Positions 47,181 through 56,239 are shown, counted from the stretch's first letter. The stretch: 64,000 bases of DNA from Synergistaceae bacterium (GCA_016756725.1 JAESII010000005.1:282247-346246), one strand, 5' to 3'. Notes: a model not told the origin generated them from the sequence alone. A program made the numbers and translations.

Positions 47181-48170
47181 ATGGCATACCACAGCATTCA
47201 AGGACTCGCCCACGGTCGGCTCGACCTGCTCAATCAACTGCGGACCTTTCTGGTGACCACCACCGGATGGACCCTGCACGACGATCAGTCGGCCGACCCG
47301 CAGCCGTATTTCGTCTTCAAATCGCACGGGGAATCCGGCGCTGAGGACGTCTATCTGCAGTTCCGTATCAGCACCACCTCCGGGCGGATTCACGTCGCCG
47401 CATTCCAGTATTGGAACGCGGCCGCCCACACCGGCATCAACGAGGCTTCGCACACCAGTTACACCTATCTGCGGGTGGAGGACAGCGCCGACTTCATCTT
47501 CTGGCTGTTCGCCGATCTGGACCACGTCTTCGTGGTGACCAAGCTCGTCTCCACCTACTACGGCCATTACAGCGGACTGCTGAAACGCTTCTGGTCCGGG
47601 GCCGTCGCGCTCACGCAGGCGGCGGTCACCGCCGGAAGCGGCGTGGTGCTTCAGGTCAACGACGCCACCGTGGTCACCCCCGGACAGGACTATGTGATCA
47701 AGGACGACGCGGGCATCGAACGTGTGCGGGTGAGCGCCATCGACACCGCCGCCACGCCGAACACCATTACCGTCGAGACCCTCGTTCGGGATTACGCCTC
47801 GGGGACCAAGATCGGCGAGGACCCGCAGCCGGTCATCAACAGTTACTACAACGCGCCGGGCACCTTCTACGCCGTGAACAAGTTCGACGGCTGGACCTCC
47901 GCCTCCGGCCAGCAGGGCCGCTGCGGCGCGGCCCACGGCGGTCTCCAGGGCGAAACCGATCCGGAGATGCGCTACGGCACCACCATCCTCTTTCCCTGGC
48001 TCGCCTCGATGTCCGGTTCCGCCGCCTACCAGGAACTGCGCGGCGAACTCATCGAGATCTTCGCCGTGGGCGGCGGCAACGTCGCCTCGGAAGACACCAT
48101 TCAAATCGGAACGGACAGCTACCGCGTGTTCAACCTGACCACCGGCGGCTGGTGCGCGGTGAAGGAGTAA
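47181..48170 (+). CDS. Hypothetical tail-locus protein
   Basis: 329 residues, no family recognised. The opening MAYHSIQGLAHGRLDLLNQLRTFLVTTTGWTLHDDQ and the aromatic-rich centre (HTSYTYLRVEDSADFIFWLFADLDHVFVV) suggest a soluble structural protein, like those placed between tail protein I and fibre genes in prophage tail loci. A clear AAGGAGG precedes the ATG. Confidence 0.55.
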   Translation: MAYHSIQGLAHGRLDLLNQLRTFLVTTTGWTLHDDQSADPQPYFVFKSHGESGAEDVYLQFRISTTSGRIHVAAFQYWNAAAHTGINEASHTSYTYLRVEDSADFIFWLFADLDHVFVVTKLVSTYYGHYSGLLKRFWSGAVALTQAAVTAGSGVVLQVNDATVVTPGQDYVIKDDAGIERVRVSAIDTAATPNTITVETLVRDYASGTKIGEDPQPVINSYYNAPGTFYAVNKFDGWTSASGQQGRCGAAHGGLQGETDPEMRYGTTILFPWLASMSGSAAYQELRGELIEIFAVGGGNVASEDTIQIGTDSYRVFNLTTGGWCAVKE

Positions 48171-48174
48171 TGCC

Positions 48175-48306
48175 ATGGCAACTCAAAACGGAAAGCTCAA
48201 AACCGTCACCACGATCACCGGCCAGCGTCGTCCGGAAACGCTTATGTCCATGAACCGTGGCCAGGGACTCAAGCTCAGCGGGAGGATTCGCCGTGGCCGT
48301 GCATAA
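48175..48306 (+). CDS. Small 43-residue basic protein
   Basis: MATQNGKLKTVTTITGQ is the start. It is rich in Lys/Arg and ends RRGRA. GAAGGAG at 48161-48167 is 7 bases before the ATG. It lies between the 47181 gene (4-base gap) and the repeat gene, which it overlaps by 14 bases in another frame. Small size and clean packing make it a likely real gene; function unknown. Confidence 0.6.
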   Translation: MATQNGKLKTVTTITGQRRPETLMSMNRGQGLKLSGRIRRGRA

Positions 48307-48754
48307 GGGACAACTGGCATCCATCACCACCCGCAGAGGCACACGGCGGCCGGAACTGCTCGTCATTGGAGCGGCGCAACCCGGAGCGCTCTTCGAGCTG
48401 TTTTCCGGGGCACCTGCCATGCGCACGGTGATGGTCCGGGCCGACAGCGCCGTTCGGGTCGCCCATCGGCTAGAACGTCGATCCGACCTCGCACTTCGCG
48501 TGAACAACCGCCTGAACCGGAGCGCCGACCTGTGGCTCGTCGTCCATGGTCGCCTGGGCGTCGATGCCGACACGGCGGTGCGGGTGACGCGCCCCTGGCT
48601 GCGGAGCATCGACACCAGCGTCCGGACATCCGGCGCACACATCAGCCGATCCGACACCGTTCAGCGCATCGAGATCCCGGCCGGGCTGCTGGCCGACACG
48701 CGCCAGATCCTGTTCGCGGTGCTCATCGATCAAGACCACGAAATTCAGACCTAA
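48293..48754 (+). CDS. 14-15-residue repeat protein of the tail locus
   Basis: 153 residues. The middle consists of about six tandem units of 14-15 residues that start with aspartate and carry a V-R/L pattern: DSAVRVAHRLERRS, DLALRVNNRLNRSA, DLWLVVHGRLGVDA, DTAVRVTRPWLRSI, DTSVRTSGAHISRS, DTVQRIEIPAGLLA. This is the pattern of a beta-solenoid or fibre-like fold. I chose GTG 48293 with GGGAGGA upstream. It could be a fibre shaft or tip; not recognised from any named family. Confidence 0.65.
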   Translation: MAVHKGQLASITTRRGTRRPELLVIGAAQPGALFELFSGAPAMRTVMVRADSAVRVAHRLERRSDLALRVNNRLNRSADLWLVVHGRLGVDADTAVRVTRPWLRSIDTSVRTSGAHISRSDTVQRIEIPAGLLADTRQILFAVLIDQDHEIQT

Positions 48755-48766
48755 AGGAGAACATCA

Positions 48767-49300
48767 ATGGCACTGGGACTCATCGTCAAAACCGGCCGGA
48801 TACTGACGGCCAAACTCCTCCTCGGCCAGGCCGTGGACGGCATCACCCACTGCGCCATCGGCGACGGGGATTCCAGCTTCACCGACCCGCAGAATCCGCC
48901 CGCGCCGGACATCGGCCAGACCGGACTCAGAAACGAACGCGCCCGCAAGCGCTACTACAAGCGGACCTTTCTCAAGGAGGACGCCGAAGGGGCGCTGCTG
49001 GTCAACGGCGTGCGCTACCTCGAAACCGGCGAGGAGACCAACACCATCGGCATCTTCTTTCGTTTCGACGAGGCGGAGGCCAACGGCATCACCATCCGCG
49101 AATACGGCTTCTTCGGCGGCGACGTGCAGAACGTGCAAAGCGTCACCGGGGATCTCGCCATGGGCGGCGTGTTCCATCAGGACACCAACCCGACCGGCGA
49201 GGTGCTGCGCCCGGGCTATCTGTACGAGGTGAAGAACATTCCCGACTTCAACAAGATTTCCGACACCCGCGTGGAGCTGGTCGGGATCATCAAGATCTAA
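48767..49300 (+). CDS. Phage tail fibre/collar-like protein (DUF3751-like N-terminal)
   Basis: 177 residues. The opening MALGLIVKTGRILTAKLLLGQAVDGITHCAIGDG and the following NERARKRYYKRTFLK fit the N-terminal tail-fibre protein domain, which fixes fibres on the baseplate. It ends before a receptor-binding region, so it may be an adaptor. AAAGGAGAA precedes the ATG. Confidence 0.65.
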   Translation: MALGLIVKTGRILTAKLLLGQAVDGITHCAIGDGDSSFTDPQNPPAPDIGQTGLRNERARKRYYKRTFLKEDAEGALLVNGVRYLETGEETNTIGIFFRFDEAEANGITIREYGFFGGDVQNVQSVTGDLAMGGVFHQDTNPTGEVLRPGYLYEVKNIPDFNKISDTRVELVGIIKI

Positions 49301-49315
49301 CTGGAGGATTCAAAC

Positions 49316-52300
49316 ATGAGCATCTCACGCGAGACATTCGACCCGACCAAGAACTACAAGCGCATCCGCTACCATCAGGATCGCGACCTGCTGGATTCCG
49401 AACTCAACGAGCAGCAGGACATTATCAACCTGGAGCGGCGCAAGATCGCCGACATCCTGTTCAAGGAAGGCTCCATCATCATGGGTCTGGAGGTCAGCGC
49501 GGCCGCCAACGTCCTGACCCTGGCCCCGGGCGTGGTCTACATCGACGGCCATCTCGAACAGGTGAGCGGCGCGACCCTGACCTATGATCCGGCTACCACC
49601 AGCGGGGCCGATTACGTTTACGTGGAGCTGCTGAAGTACAACTACGGCTACACCCAGGACCCGGCCCTGATCAATCCGGCCACCGGCGAGCCCACCGCCG
49701 AACGGGAAAAATGGGTTCTTTCTCTCAAGGCGACGGATACCAGCGGCCAGACGCTGCCCAACAACGTCACCGAGCGCCGGGTGATCCCGATCTACAAGTT
49801 CGACCGCGAGAGCGGCGATGTCACGCCCACGGTGCAGGAGAAGTCCAACCTCTACCTGCGGGATCTGCTGGGCACGCTGCCGGGCAGCCGGATCACCGTC
49901 TCCTCGATCACCGAGGACCAGCTCTCCTTCGCCGCCGCCGAGGGGCTCAATTCCCTGATTCAGAACCTGGCCGAGCGCACCTTCGACCAGGCCGGAAGCT
50001 ATCTGGTGCGGGGCTTCGACACCTTCATCGGCGGCGTCGACGACGACAGCGTGGAGGCGATCACCAACGCCGGACGCGCCTACATCCAGGGCTTCCGGCA
50101 TCAGCGCGATCTGCCCACCTCGACCCTGGTGCCCAAATCCATCGCCACCAAGTCGGTGCGCGGCGAGCAGAAGACCTTCGATATCAACAAGCGCCGCTAT
50201 CCGGTCAACTCCACGCCGCTCAAGGAGACGACCCAGGTGGAGGCCATCGTCGAGATCACCCGCAACGTCACTCGCGGCTCGGTGGGCGGCGGCGAAGACC
50301 TGCTCGACCCCAATCCCGTGGTGGACATCCTCGAGGTCAGCCAGGGGGCGACCATCTTCCAGGAGGGCGTGGACTGGCAGCAGTCGGGCAACCATGTCGA
50401 CTGGCTCGGCTCCGGCAACGAACCGGCCATCGGCACCACCTACACGGTGCGCTGGACCTACACCAAGCAGATGGTCAAGGGCACCGACTACGTGGACAGC
50501 GGCTGGTTCGGACAGCCCAACCATCCGGCGGCCGGAAACTACTTCTATCTGGTGACCGCCTACAACGCCACCGGCGAGACGGCCTTCAACGCCGCTGCGG
50601 TCATTGCCCGGGCCACCGCCGCCGGTGAGATGAACAAGCTTTCCTGGCTGCCGGTCAGCGGCGCGACCGGCTATCGCGTCTACCGGGCCGCCACCAACGG
50701 CGCACGCACCGACTACAAGCGCCTGATGGAGCTGGGCAGCGAGGCGCTTTCCTACGTCGACGACGGCGTCGAGGAGATCGGCACCGCTTCGCCTCCGGCC
50801 ACCAACACCGCCGGACTCACCATGTCACCGGTGCAGCTCGAGCTGGGCAACCTCAACGTGATCAACTTCGGGCACGGCAGTCTCGGAGACCAGCCGGTGA
50901 ACGGCTCCAACTGCAGCCTGGACTACGACTATTACCTCGGCCGCCGCGACATCGTTTACGCCACAACCACCGAGATCAAGCGGCTGGAAGGGGCTCCGGC
51001 GGATTTCCCGAAGCTGCCCATCGTGCCGGAAAACGCCCTGGGGCTGTGCAGCATCGACTGCCCGCCCAACTCCACCGACATGGAGATCCGCAACTTCGGC
51101 CTGACCCGCATCACCATGGACCAGATCCACGACATCATCCAGGACGTCGAGGACCTGAAGTACAACGACGCCCAGTACCAGATGAACAACGAGCTGCAGA
51201 ACCGGGACGCCCAGACCAAGAAAGGCATCTACTCGGACGACTTCTCGAACACCGCCCAGTCGGACATCTACCACGCCGAATGGGACGCCCGGGTCAACGA
51301 GATCGCCCGCTTCGTCGCGCCGGACCGCATTCCGCACTCCACCGTGCTCTCGGTCGATCAGGCGGGCAGCAACGCCAGCTTCTTCGGCAGCCTGGCGCTG
51401 CTGCCGGGCAACGAGACCGTGCTGGTGGAGCAGAACGACTGGTCCGAGGAGCGCAACATCAACCCCTACGCGGTGTTCGACAAGCCCCCGGCCATGCTGC
51501 AGATCACGCCCAACCTCGGGCGGCGCGGCCAGACCGGCATCGCCGTCACCGGCATCAACTTCACCCCGAGCAAGTCCGGCATCGTGCTGCGCTGCGACGG
51601 CCAGGTGATGGCCAGCAACCTGATCAGCGACGAGGCCGGTCGGGTCAGCGCCTCCTTCACCATCCCGACCAACGCCCGCAACGGCAACCGCATCGTGGAG
51701 ATGGCCGACGGCGTCTACTCGGCCCGGGCCAGCCTGCAGATCAACGATCCGCTGGTCATCACCCGCATCGAGCGCATCATCGAGAACCGCATCATCCGCG
51801 TGCCCGTGGTGCAGGTGGTCTGGCGCACCCAGACCATCTTCGTGCCCCGCGATCCGTTGGCCCAGACCTTCAGCTTCACCCAAAACCAGGTGATCTCCAG
51901 CATCGGTCTGCAGTTCACCGCCAGGGACCCGAGCATTCCGGTCACGGTGCAGATTCGCGGCGTCACCACCGGTCTGCCCAACGGCGTGGTGTTCGCCGAG
52001 AAGGTGCTGGCCCCGAACGAGATCAGCCTGAGCGGCGAGACCCGCATTCGCTTCGACGACCCGTTCTACGCCGAGGCCAATACCAGCTATGCCGTGGTGC
52101 TGCTGACCAACAGCACCAATTACAAGGTCCGCACCGCCACCCTCGGCAAGATGGGCCGCTGGGGCATCATCACCCGGCAGACCTACATGGAAGGCGTGCT
52201 GCTGGAGAGCTCCAACGCCGAAACCTGGACTCCGCTCAACGGCTCCGACCTGGCGATGAAGATCTACGGCTACAACTTTCAATCCGAGGGGATGATCCGC

Positions 52301-52864
52301 TTCCAGCCGATCACCGGCGTGCAGTTCTCCGACATCAACCTCGACGAATACTCGGCCATCCCCCAGGGCACCGGTCTCGACTGGGAATACTCCACCGACG
52401 GCGGCGTGACCTGGGACGCCATGGTTCCTGCCGAGGAGGAACGGCTGCCCAACCTCGCCACCCGGGTTCAGATCCGCGTGCGCCTGAGCAGCTCGCTTGC
52501 CAACGACACCCCGGCCATCAACTTCCGCGACGTCAATCTGGTGGGCTATCTCAACAAGACCACCGGGGCGTACCTGACCCGCGAGAACGAGCTGACCCAG
52601 GGGGTGGAATCGACCAAGGCCTATGTGCAGATGCAAATCCCCAGCGGCACCACCCTGCAATGGTTCGCCAGCAACGACGGCGGCCTGACCTGGGAGACGA
52701 TGACCATCCAGGACACCCGGCCCATCGACGAGAACTGGACCGAGTACACCCTGGTGCGCACCTTCACCGACAACACCGGCAACAAGGTCCGCTACAAGGC
52801 TGAGATGACCGGCACGCCGCTGATCTACCCGCGCATCCATTCGCTGGGCGCGACCCTGAGCTAA
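49316..52864 (+). CDS. Large tail protein, DUF4815 with FN3- and IPT/TIG-like parts
   Basis: 1182 residues. The N-terminal about 330 residues look like DUF4815 (SRETFDPTKNYKRIRYHQDRDLLDSELNEQQDI, EGSIIMGLEVSAAANVLTLAPGVVYIDGHLE). Around residues 395-495 lies an FN3-like unit (NYFYLVTAYNATGETAFNAAAV, LSWLPVSGATGYRVYRAA). Near residues 723-800 an IPT/TIG-like unit appears (ITPNLGRRGQTGIAVTGINFTPSKSGIVLRCDG). The rest is beta-rich. Such proteins form long fibres or tail-tip plates in large phages and prophages. A good GGAGGATT precedes the ATG. It is the longest gene of the window. Confidence 0.78.
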   Translation: MSISRETFDPTKNYKRIRYHQDRDLLDSELNEQQDIINLERRKIADILFKEGSIIMGLEVSAAANVLTLAPGVVYIDGHLEQVSGATLTYDPATTSGADYVYVELLKYNYGYTQDPALINPATGEPTAEREKWVLSLKATDTSGQTLPNNVTERRVIPIYKFDRESGDVTPTVQEKSNLYLRDLLGTLPGSRITVSSITEDQLSFAAAEGLNSLIQNLAERTFDQAGSYLVRGFDTFIGGVDDDSVEAITNAGRAYIQGFRHQRDLPTSTLVPKSIATKSVRGEQKTFDINKRRYPVNSTPLKETTQVEAIVEITRNVTRGSVGGGEDLLDPNPVVDILEVSQGATIFQEGVDWQQSGNHVDWLGSGNEPAIGTTYTVRWTYTKQMVKGTDYVDSGWFGQPNHPAAGNYFYLVTAYNATGETAFNAAAVIARATAAGEMNKLSWLPVSGATGYRVYRAATNGARTDYKRLMELGSEALSYVDDGVEEIGTASPPATNTAGLTMSPVQLELGNLNVINFGHGSLGDQPVNGSNCSLDYDYYLGRRDIVYATTTEIKRLEGAPADFPKLPIVPENALGLCSIDCPPNSTDMEIRNFGLTRITMDQIHDIIQDVEDLKYNDAQYQMNNELQNRDAQTKKGIYSDDFSNTAQSDIYHAEWDARVNEIARFVAPDRIPHSTVLSVDQAGSNASFFGSLALLPGNETVLVEQNDWSEERNINPYAVFDKPPAMLQITPNLGRRGQTGIAVTGINFTPSKSGIVLRCDGQVMASNLISDEAGRVSASFTIPTNARNGNRIVEMADGVYSARASLQINDPLVITRIERIIENRIIRVPVVQVVWRTQTIFVPRDPLAQTFSFTQNQVISSIGLQFTARDPSIPVTVQIRGVTTGLPNGVVFAEKVLAPNEISLSGETRIRFDDPFYAEANTSYAVVLLTNSTNYKVRTATLGKMGRWGIITRQTYMEGVLLESSNAETWTPLNGSDLAMKIYGYNFQSEGMIRFQPITGVQFSDINLDEYSAIPQGTGLDWEYSTDGGVTWDAMVPAEEERLPNLATRVQIRVRLSSSLANDTPAINFRDVNLVGYLNKTTGAYLTRENELTQGVESTKAYVQMQIPSGTTLQWFASNDGGLTWETMTIQDTRPIDENWTEYTLVRTFTDNTGNKVRYKAEMTGTPLIYPRIHSLGATLS

Positions 52865-52876
52865 GGAGGCACGGCC

Positions 52877-53134
52877 ATGATCGTTCGACGCAAAGGCGGC
52901 CTGACCGAGTTCATTCCCTCGCCGCAGGAGAAGCGCGACGGCCTGATCCGCGACCACGCCCTGGGCCTGCTGGAGAACCTGCACCAGCGCCTGGCGCGGC
53001 TGGAACGGGCGTCAAAGCTCCCGGCCGACGAAGCGGAGGCCTTCACGGCGCTGCTGTCGCGGATGAGGGCCGACGAGTCGCGCAACCTCGAGCTGCACGC
53101 CAGCCTGATCACCGGCGATACCGCTTCCGGCTGA
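52877..53134 (+). CDS. Small tail-locus protein
   Basis: 85 residues, helical and charged (GLIRDHALGLLENLHQRLARLERASKLPADEAEAFTALLSRMRADESRN), with heptad-like leucines. No named family. AAGGAGG is 6 bases before the ATG, 13 bases after the large tail gene. It is the last gene of the tail run; the terminator follows. Confidence 0.6.
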   Translation: MIVRRKGGLTEFIPSPQEKRDGLIRDHALGLLENLHQRLARLERASKLPADEAEAFTALLSRMRADESRNLELHASLITGDTASG

Positions 53135-53160
53135 CCGGCTCACTGCCACCGCCAACCCAG

Positions 53161-53194
53161 AAACCCCGGATACGGCCAGCCCGTTCCGGGGTTT
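53161..53194. terminator. Terminator of the tail locus
   Basis: A 9-base perfect outer stem AAACCCCGG / CCGGGGTTT with an inner ACGG/CCGT stem. No long T-run. It separates the tail genes from the amidoligase cassette. Confidence 0.7.
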
Positions 53195-53383
53195 CGGCCG
53201 CCTGTGCGCCGCCCAATCCGGCCAAGCTCGCAAGTCATTGAAAATAAACGTGTTAAATGTCGGCTTCGGCTGTTCTTCTACTTGATTTGTGTCCGGAAAG
53301 AAGCATTCATTCATTGTGTAAGCGGAGGCTAAAAAGCCTTGTCTGACAACGACTTAGAAGCGCCATGAACGACGGAGGCACGC

Positions 53384-54340
53384 ATGAACCTGAAAGAGAT
53401 CCACTACGGGATCGAGATCGAGACCGTAAAACGCACCCGGGAACAGATCGCCTGGGCCATCCACTCGGTGGTGGGCGGCACGGTCCGCCATGTCGGCATC
53501 CCCAGCAGCTATGACCCCTGGGAGGTCGAGGACCTGCGCGGCCGCGTCTGGAAGGTGGTGGGGGACGCCTCCCTGACCAGCGTCCCGGCCCATCTGCGGG
53601 CCGAGGTGGTCAGCCCGGTGCTCGGCTACGACGACATCCCGCAACTGCAGGAGGCGGTCCGGGCCATCCGCCGCGCCGGAGGCAAGATCAACAGCCAGTG
53701 CGGCATCCACATCCATATCGACGCCGCGCCCTTCGACGGCAGGCACCTGGGTAACCTGGCCAAGATCATCTACAAGCAGGAGCCGCTGATCCTCCACGCC
53801 CTCGGCATCAGCCGCGACCGCCTCAACCGCTACACACGGCCGGTCAGCGACGAGCTGATCCAACGCATCGAACAGCATCGCCCCCGCACCAAGGACCAGC
53901 TCAACCGCATCTGGTACGGCTACCACAACCGCCAGCCCCAGCACTACGACAACAGCCGATACCACGGGGTCAACCTGCACAACGTCTGGTATCGGGGCAC
54001 GGTGGAGTTCCGCTGGTTCGAGGCGACCCTCCACGCGGGGCGGATCAAGGCCTACCTGCAGTTCTGCCTCGCCGTCGCCGCCAAGGCGCTCAATGGCCGG
54101 GCCGCCTCCAGCCGCAAGCGGGATTTTGATCCCCAGAGCGCCAAGTACGACTTCCGGGTCTTCCTGCTCCACCTCGGCCTGATCGGCGACGAGTTCAAGA
54201 CCGCCCGCAAGCATTTGATGGCCAACATGCCCGGCGACGCCGCCTTCAAAAACGGACGGCCCAAACCGGAGGACGTCCTTCCGGACGAAACCACTACTCT
54301 CACCAACGAGGCCGGGCAAGTTCCCGGCCTCACTGTTTAA
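53384..54340 (+). CDS. Amidoligase (COOH-NH2 ligase superfamily)
   Basis: 318 residues of the Amidoligase_2 family (related to glutamine synthetase and glutamate-cysteine ligase). The three typical blocks are visible: YGIEIETVK at residues 8-16 (metal/ATP acids), [13 protein letters not shown] near residue 108, and [20 protein letters not shown] near 205. It should join a carboxyl to an amine with ATP. The next gene in the cassette is 11 bases on, and the run has GAT-II and GGCT partners, so ammonia or an amino acid on an unknown acceptor is plausible. CGGAGG precedes the ATG at 53384; a second ATG at 53365 is out of frame. Confidence 0.87.
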   Translation: MNLKEIHYGIEIETVKRTREQIAWAIHSVVGGTVRHVGIPSSYDPWEVEDLRGRVWKVVGDASLTSVPAHLRAEVVSPVLGYDDIPQLQEAVRAIRRAGGKINSQCGIHIHIDAAPFDGRHLGNLAKIIYKQEPLILHALGISRDRLNRYTRPVSDELIQRIEQHRPRTKDQLNRIWYGYHNRQPQHYDNSRYHGVNLHNVWYRGTVEFRWFEATLHAGRIKAYLQFCLAVAAKALNGRAASSRKRDFDPQSAKYDFRVFLLHLGLIGDEFKTARKHLMANMPGDAAFKNGRPKPEDVLPDETTTLTNEAGQVPGLTV

Positions 54341-54351
54341 GGAGGTGCCCC

Positions 54352-54873
54352 ATGAAGATTCTGATCCGCTCCACCACGCTGGACGGCGAACCGATCCCCG
54401 GCAGCGGGGAAACCATCCAGGCCGCCGACTGCCTCGAAGTTGCCGAGCTGATGCGCGGCCAGACGCCATTCACCGCCAGCCGAGCGCCCCGGGACTACAT
54501 GACCGAGGTGCTCTCAGGCATCGAAGGCGGGCCGACCCAGCCTCTGCCGGAGGACGCCGCCGCTGCGGCCGCCGAGTTTCTCACCCGTCTGGCCCGGCAC
54601 GGCCTGATCGAGTTTCTGCCCGACGACAAGGACTGCGACCCCTGGCCGGAACGCTTCCTCGAAGCCCTGGAGACGGTGCGGCTCTCCGGACTCACCAACA
54701 TGCTCGACCACCCGGAGGTGACCCGGCTGACCGCCGAGATGGGCTACCCGGAGGTGGCCGAGTGGCTGATGGACCACCGGCGGGAATACGCGACCTTCGT
54801 CCTCGAAGGAACGAGACCGCTCGGCAAGAACTTCGGCGGCAAGGGGGACCCGGCTCCATGTGCGGACAAGTAG
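54352..54873 (+). CDS. Small cassette protein, DUF5049-like C-terminus
   Basis: 173 residues. The C-terminal about 55 residues (LSGLTNMLDHPEVTRLTAEMGYPEVAEWLMDHRREYATFVLEG) follow the pattern (T-N-M-x-D, then E-H-R-x-x-Y-x-x-F) of the small domain that I remember as DUF5049, which sits near amidoligase and cyclotransferase genes in phages. The N-terminal part is novel (MKILIRSTTLDGEPIPGSGETIQAADCLEVAELMRG). It overlaps the GATase gene by 16 bases. It could be the substrate or an adaptor of the cassette; no catalytic residues are obvious. Confidence 0.6.
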   Translation: MKILIRSTTLDGEPIPGSGETIQAADCLEVAELMRGQTPFTASRAPRDYMTEVLSGIEGGPTQPLPEDAAAAAAEFLTRLARHGLIEFLPDDKDCDPWPERFLEALETVRLSGLTNMLDHPEVTRLTAEMGYPEVAEWLMDHRREYATFVLEGTRPLGKNFGGKGDPAPCADK

Positions 54874-55655
54874 GCATCATCTTCGGCCGCAAGCGCAGAC
54901 GGCCCGACGAGCGGGATTACCTGCGCGAGGTCTTCATCCGCATGCTGCTGCACAGCGAGGAACGCGGCCCGCACGCCTCCGGTCTGGCCTGGCTCAAGAC
55001 CGACGGCAGCCACCGGATCTTCAAGCGGCCGATGCGGGCGCACGAGCTGGTCTACGAGAAGTCGTTCCAGGAGCTGCTCGGGCAGGTCGACAACGAGACC
55101 ACCATCCTCATGGGCCACACCCGCTGGCGCACCCGGGGTAACGAGTTCAACAACCGCAACAACCATCCCATCCGGGCCGGGATCGTCATCGGCACCCACA
55201 ACGGCACCATCTACAACGCCGATTATCTGTTCCGCCGTCTCGGGCTGCCTCGCTACGCCGAGGTGGACAGCGAACTGATCTTTCGTCTGGCCGACCGCTT
55301 CGCGCCCGAAGGCCCCATCGACCAGGAGGGACTGAAAAAGGCGCTCGCCCTCTGTCGCGGCCAGATGAGCGCCGTGCTGGCCTCGCGGCTCGACCCCGGC
55401 ACCATCACCGTGCTCAAGGGCAACAAGCCGCTCTGCCTGCGCATCCACCGCCAGCACCGGGTGGTGCTCTACGCCTCGGACGACGCCTTTATTGACTTTG
55501 CCGTGGTCAACGAGAAGGGCTGGCGCGAGCTGGAGGTGCCGCCCATGACCATGCTCACCATCCGCCACGAGGATGTGCGGGCCATCGAGAACAGCGAATT
55601 CCGTTTCATACCACAGGAGCGCAAAGGGACACTGCCCGAAGGAGTGAATGCATGA
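54858..55655 (+). CDS. Class II glutamine amidotransferase
   Basis: 265 residues. It starts MCGQVGIIFG, so Met removal leaves the nucleophile Cys2 of an Ntn hydrolase. Further blocks are HSEERGPHASG, GHTRWRTRGN, IGTHNGTIYN and AEVDSELIFRL. They match the glutaminase part of PurF/GlmS-type enzymes, without a synthase domain. It can supply ammonia to the amidoligase. The stop overlaps the next start by 4 bases (ATGA). Confidence 0.88.
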   Translation: MCGQVGIIFGRKRRRPDERDYLREVFIRMLLHSEERGPHASGLAWLKTDGSHRIFKRPMRAHELVYEKSFQELLGQVDNETTILMGHTRWRTRGNEFNNRNNHPIRAGIVIGTHNGTIYNADYLFRRLGLPRYAEVDSELIFRLADRFAPEGPIDQEGLKKALALCRGQMSAVLASRLDPGTITVLKGNKPLCLRIHRQHRVVLYASDDAFIDFAVVNEKGWRELEVPPMTMLTIRHEDVRAIENSEFRFIPQERKGTLPEGVNA

Positions 55656-56176
55656 ACATTGGAGACACCGCGAAGCTGAACACAAACCCGGAAGACACTC
55701 CCGAGACCATCCTCCGGCTCTTCGTCTACGGCACCCTGAAACGGGGCTACTGGAACCATCAACGCTTCTGCGCCCAGGCCCGCAGCATCGAACCGGCCGT
55801 GGTCTGGGGCAGGCTCTACCATCTCAACGCCGGGTTCCCGGCCCTGGAAGTGCCGGAAGGTTTGATCCTGGCCCGGGGCACCGCCGATCCACTGACCGAC
55901 ACCCGTAGGCAGCAGGTGATCGACACGCCACGTTTCGGCCGCCCGACCGGAGACTGGGATCTGATCCACGGAGAGCTGGTGACCTTCACCTACCCGCAGC
56001 GCGACCTGCCGCCCATCGACCGGCTGGAAGGCTTCCGGCCCGGCGGGCACAGCATGTACCAGCGGGTGATGGTGGCGGTGCTGTGCGGACGCACCTCGAT
56101 TGCCGCCTGGACTTACTGGATGCCATGCCCGCCTTACGCGGAGAGAGTCGCCAGCGGCGAGTGGTTACGTCCGTGA
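55652..56176 (+). CDS. Gamma-glutamylcyclotransferase (AIG2-like)
   Basis: 174 residues. The signature LFVYGTLKRGYWNH (residues 24-37) binds the gamma-glutamyl group; the catalytic Glu is probably in WDLIHGELVTF, and IDRLEGFRPGG follows. The family cuts gamma-glutamyl amides into 5-oxoproline and a free amine, as in BtrG-like tailoring. In this cassette it could remove a gamma-glutamyl tag put on by the amidoligase. The ATG overlaps the GATase stop. Confidence 0.88.
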   Translation: MNIGDTAKLNTNPEDTPETILRLFVYGTLKRGYWNHQRFCAQARSIEPAVVWGRLYHLNAGFPALEVPEGLILARGTADPLTDTRRQQVIDTPRFGRPTGDWDLIHGELVTFTYPQRDLPPIDRLEGFRPGGHSMYQRVMVAVLCGRTSIAAWTYWMPCPPYAERVASGEWLRP

Positions 56177-56210
56177 GCAGACTTTTGCGGCCTTATCCGG
56201 ACGAAAGCGT

Positions 56211-56239
56211 TTGACAATCGGCCCCTGCCTAAATATATT
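56211..56239 (+). promoter_or_regulatory. Promoter of the type I restriction operon
   Basis: Consensus -35 TTGACA (56211-56216), 17-base spacer, -10 TATATT (56234-56239). It lies about 95 bases before the HTH gene. Confidence 0.9.

Noticed and set aside
50825..52984. Open frame of about 719 codons on - opposite the large tail protein
   Set aside because: No family likeness; repetitive Val/Asp/Gly/His composition typical of antisense frames in GC-rich genes.
53135..53383. Possible promoter for the amidoligase cassette (for example TTGATT-N17-ATTCAT at about 53282-53310)
   Set aside because: Matches are weak; several alternatives are just as good, so I do not list one.
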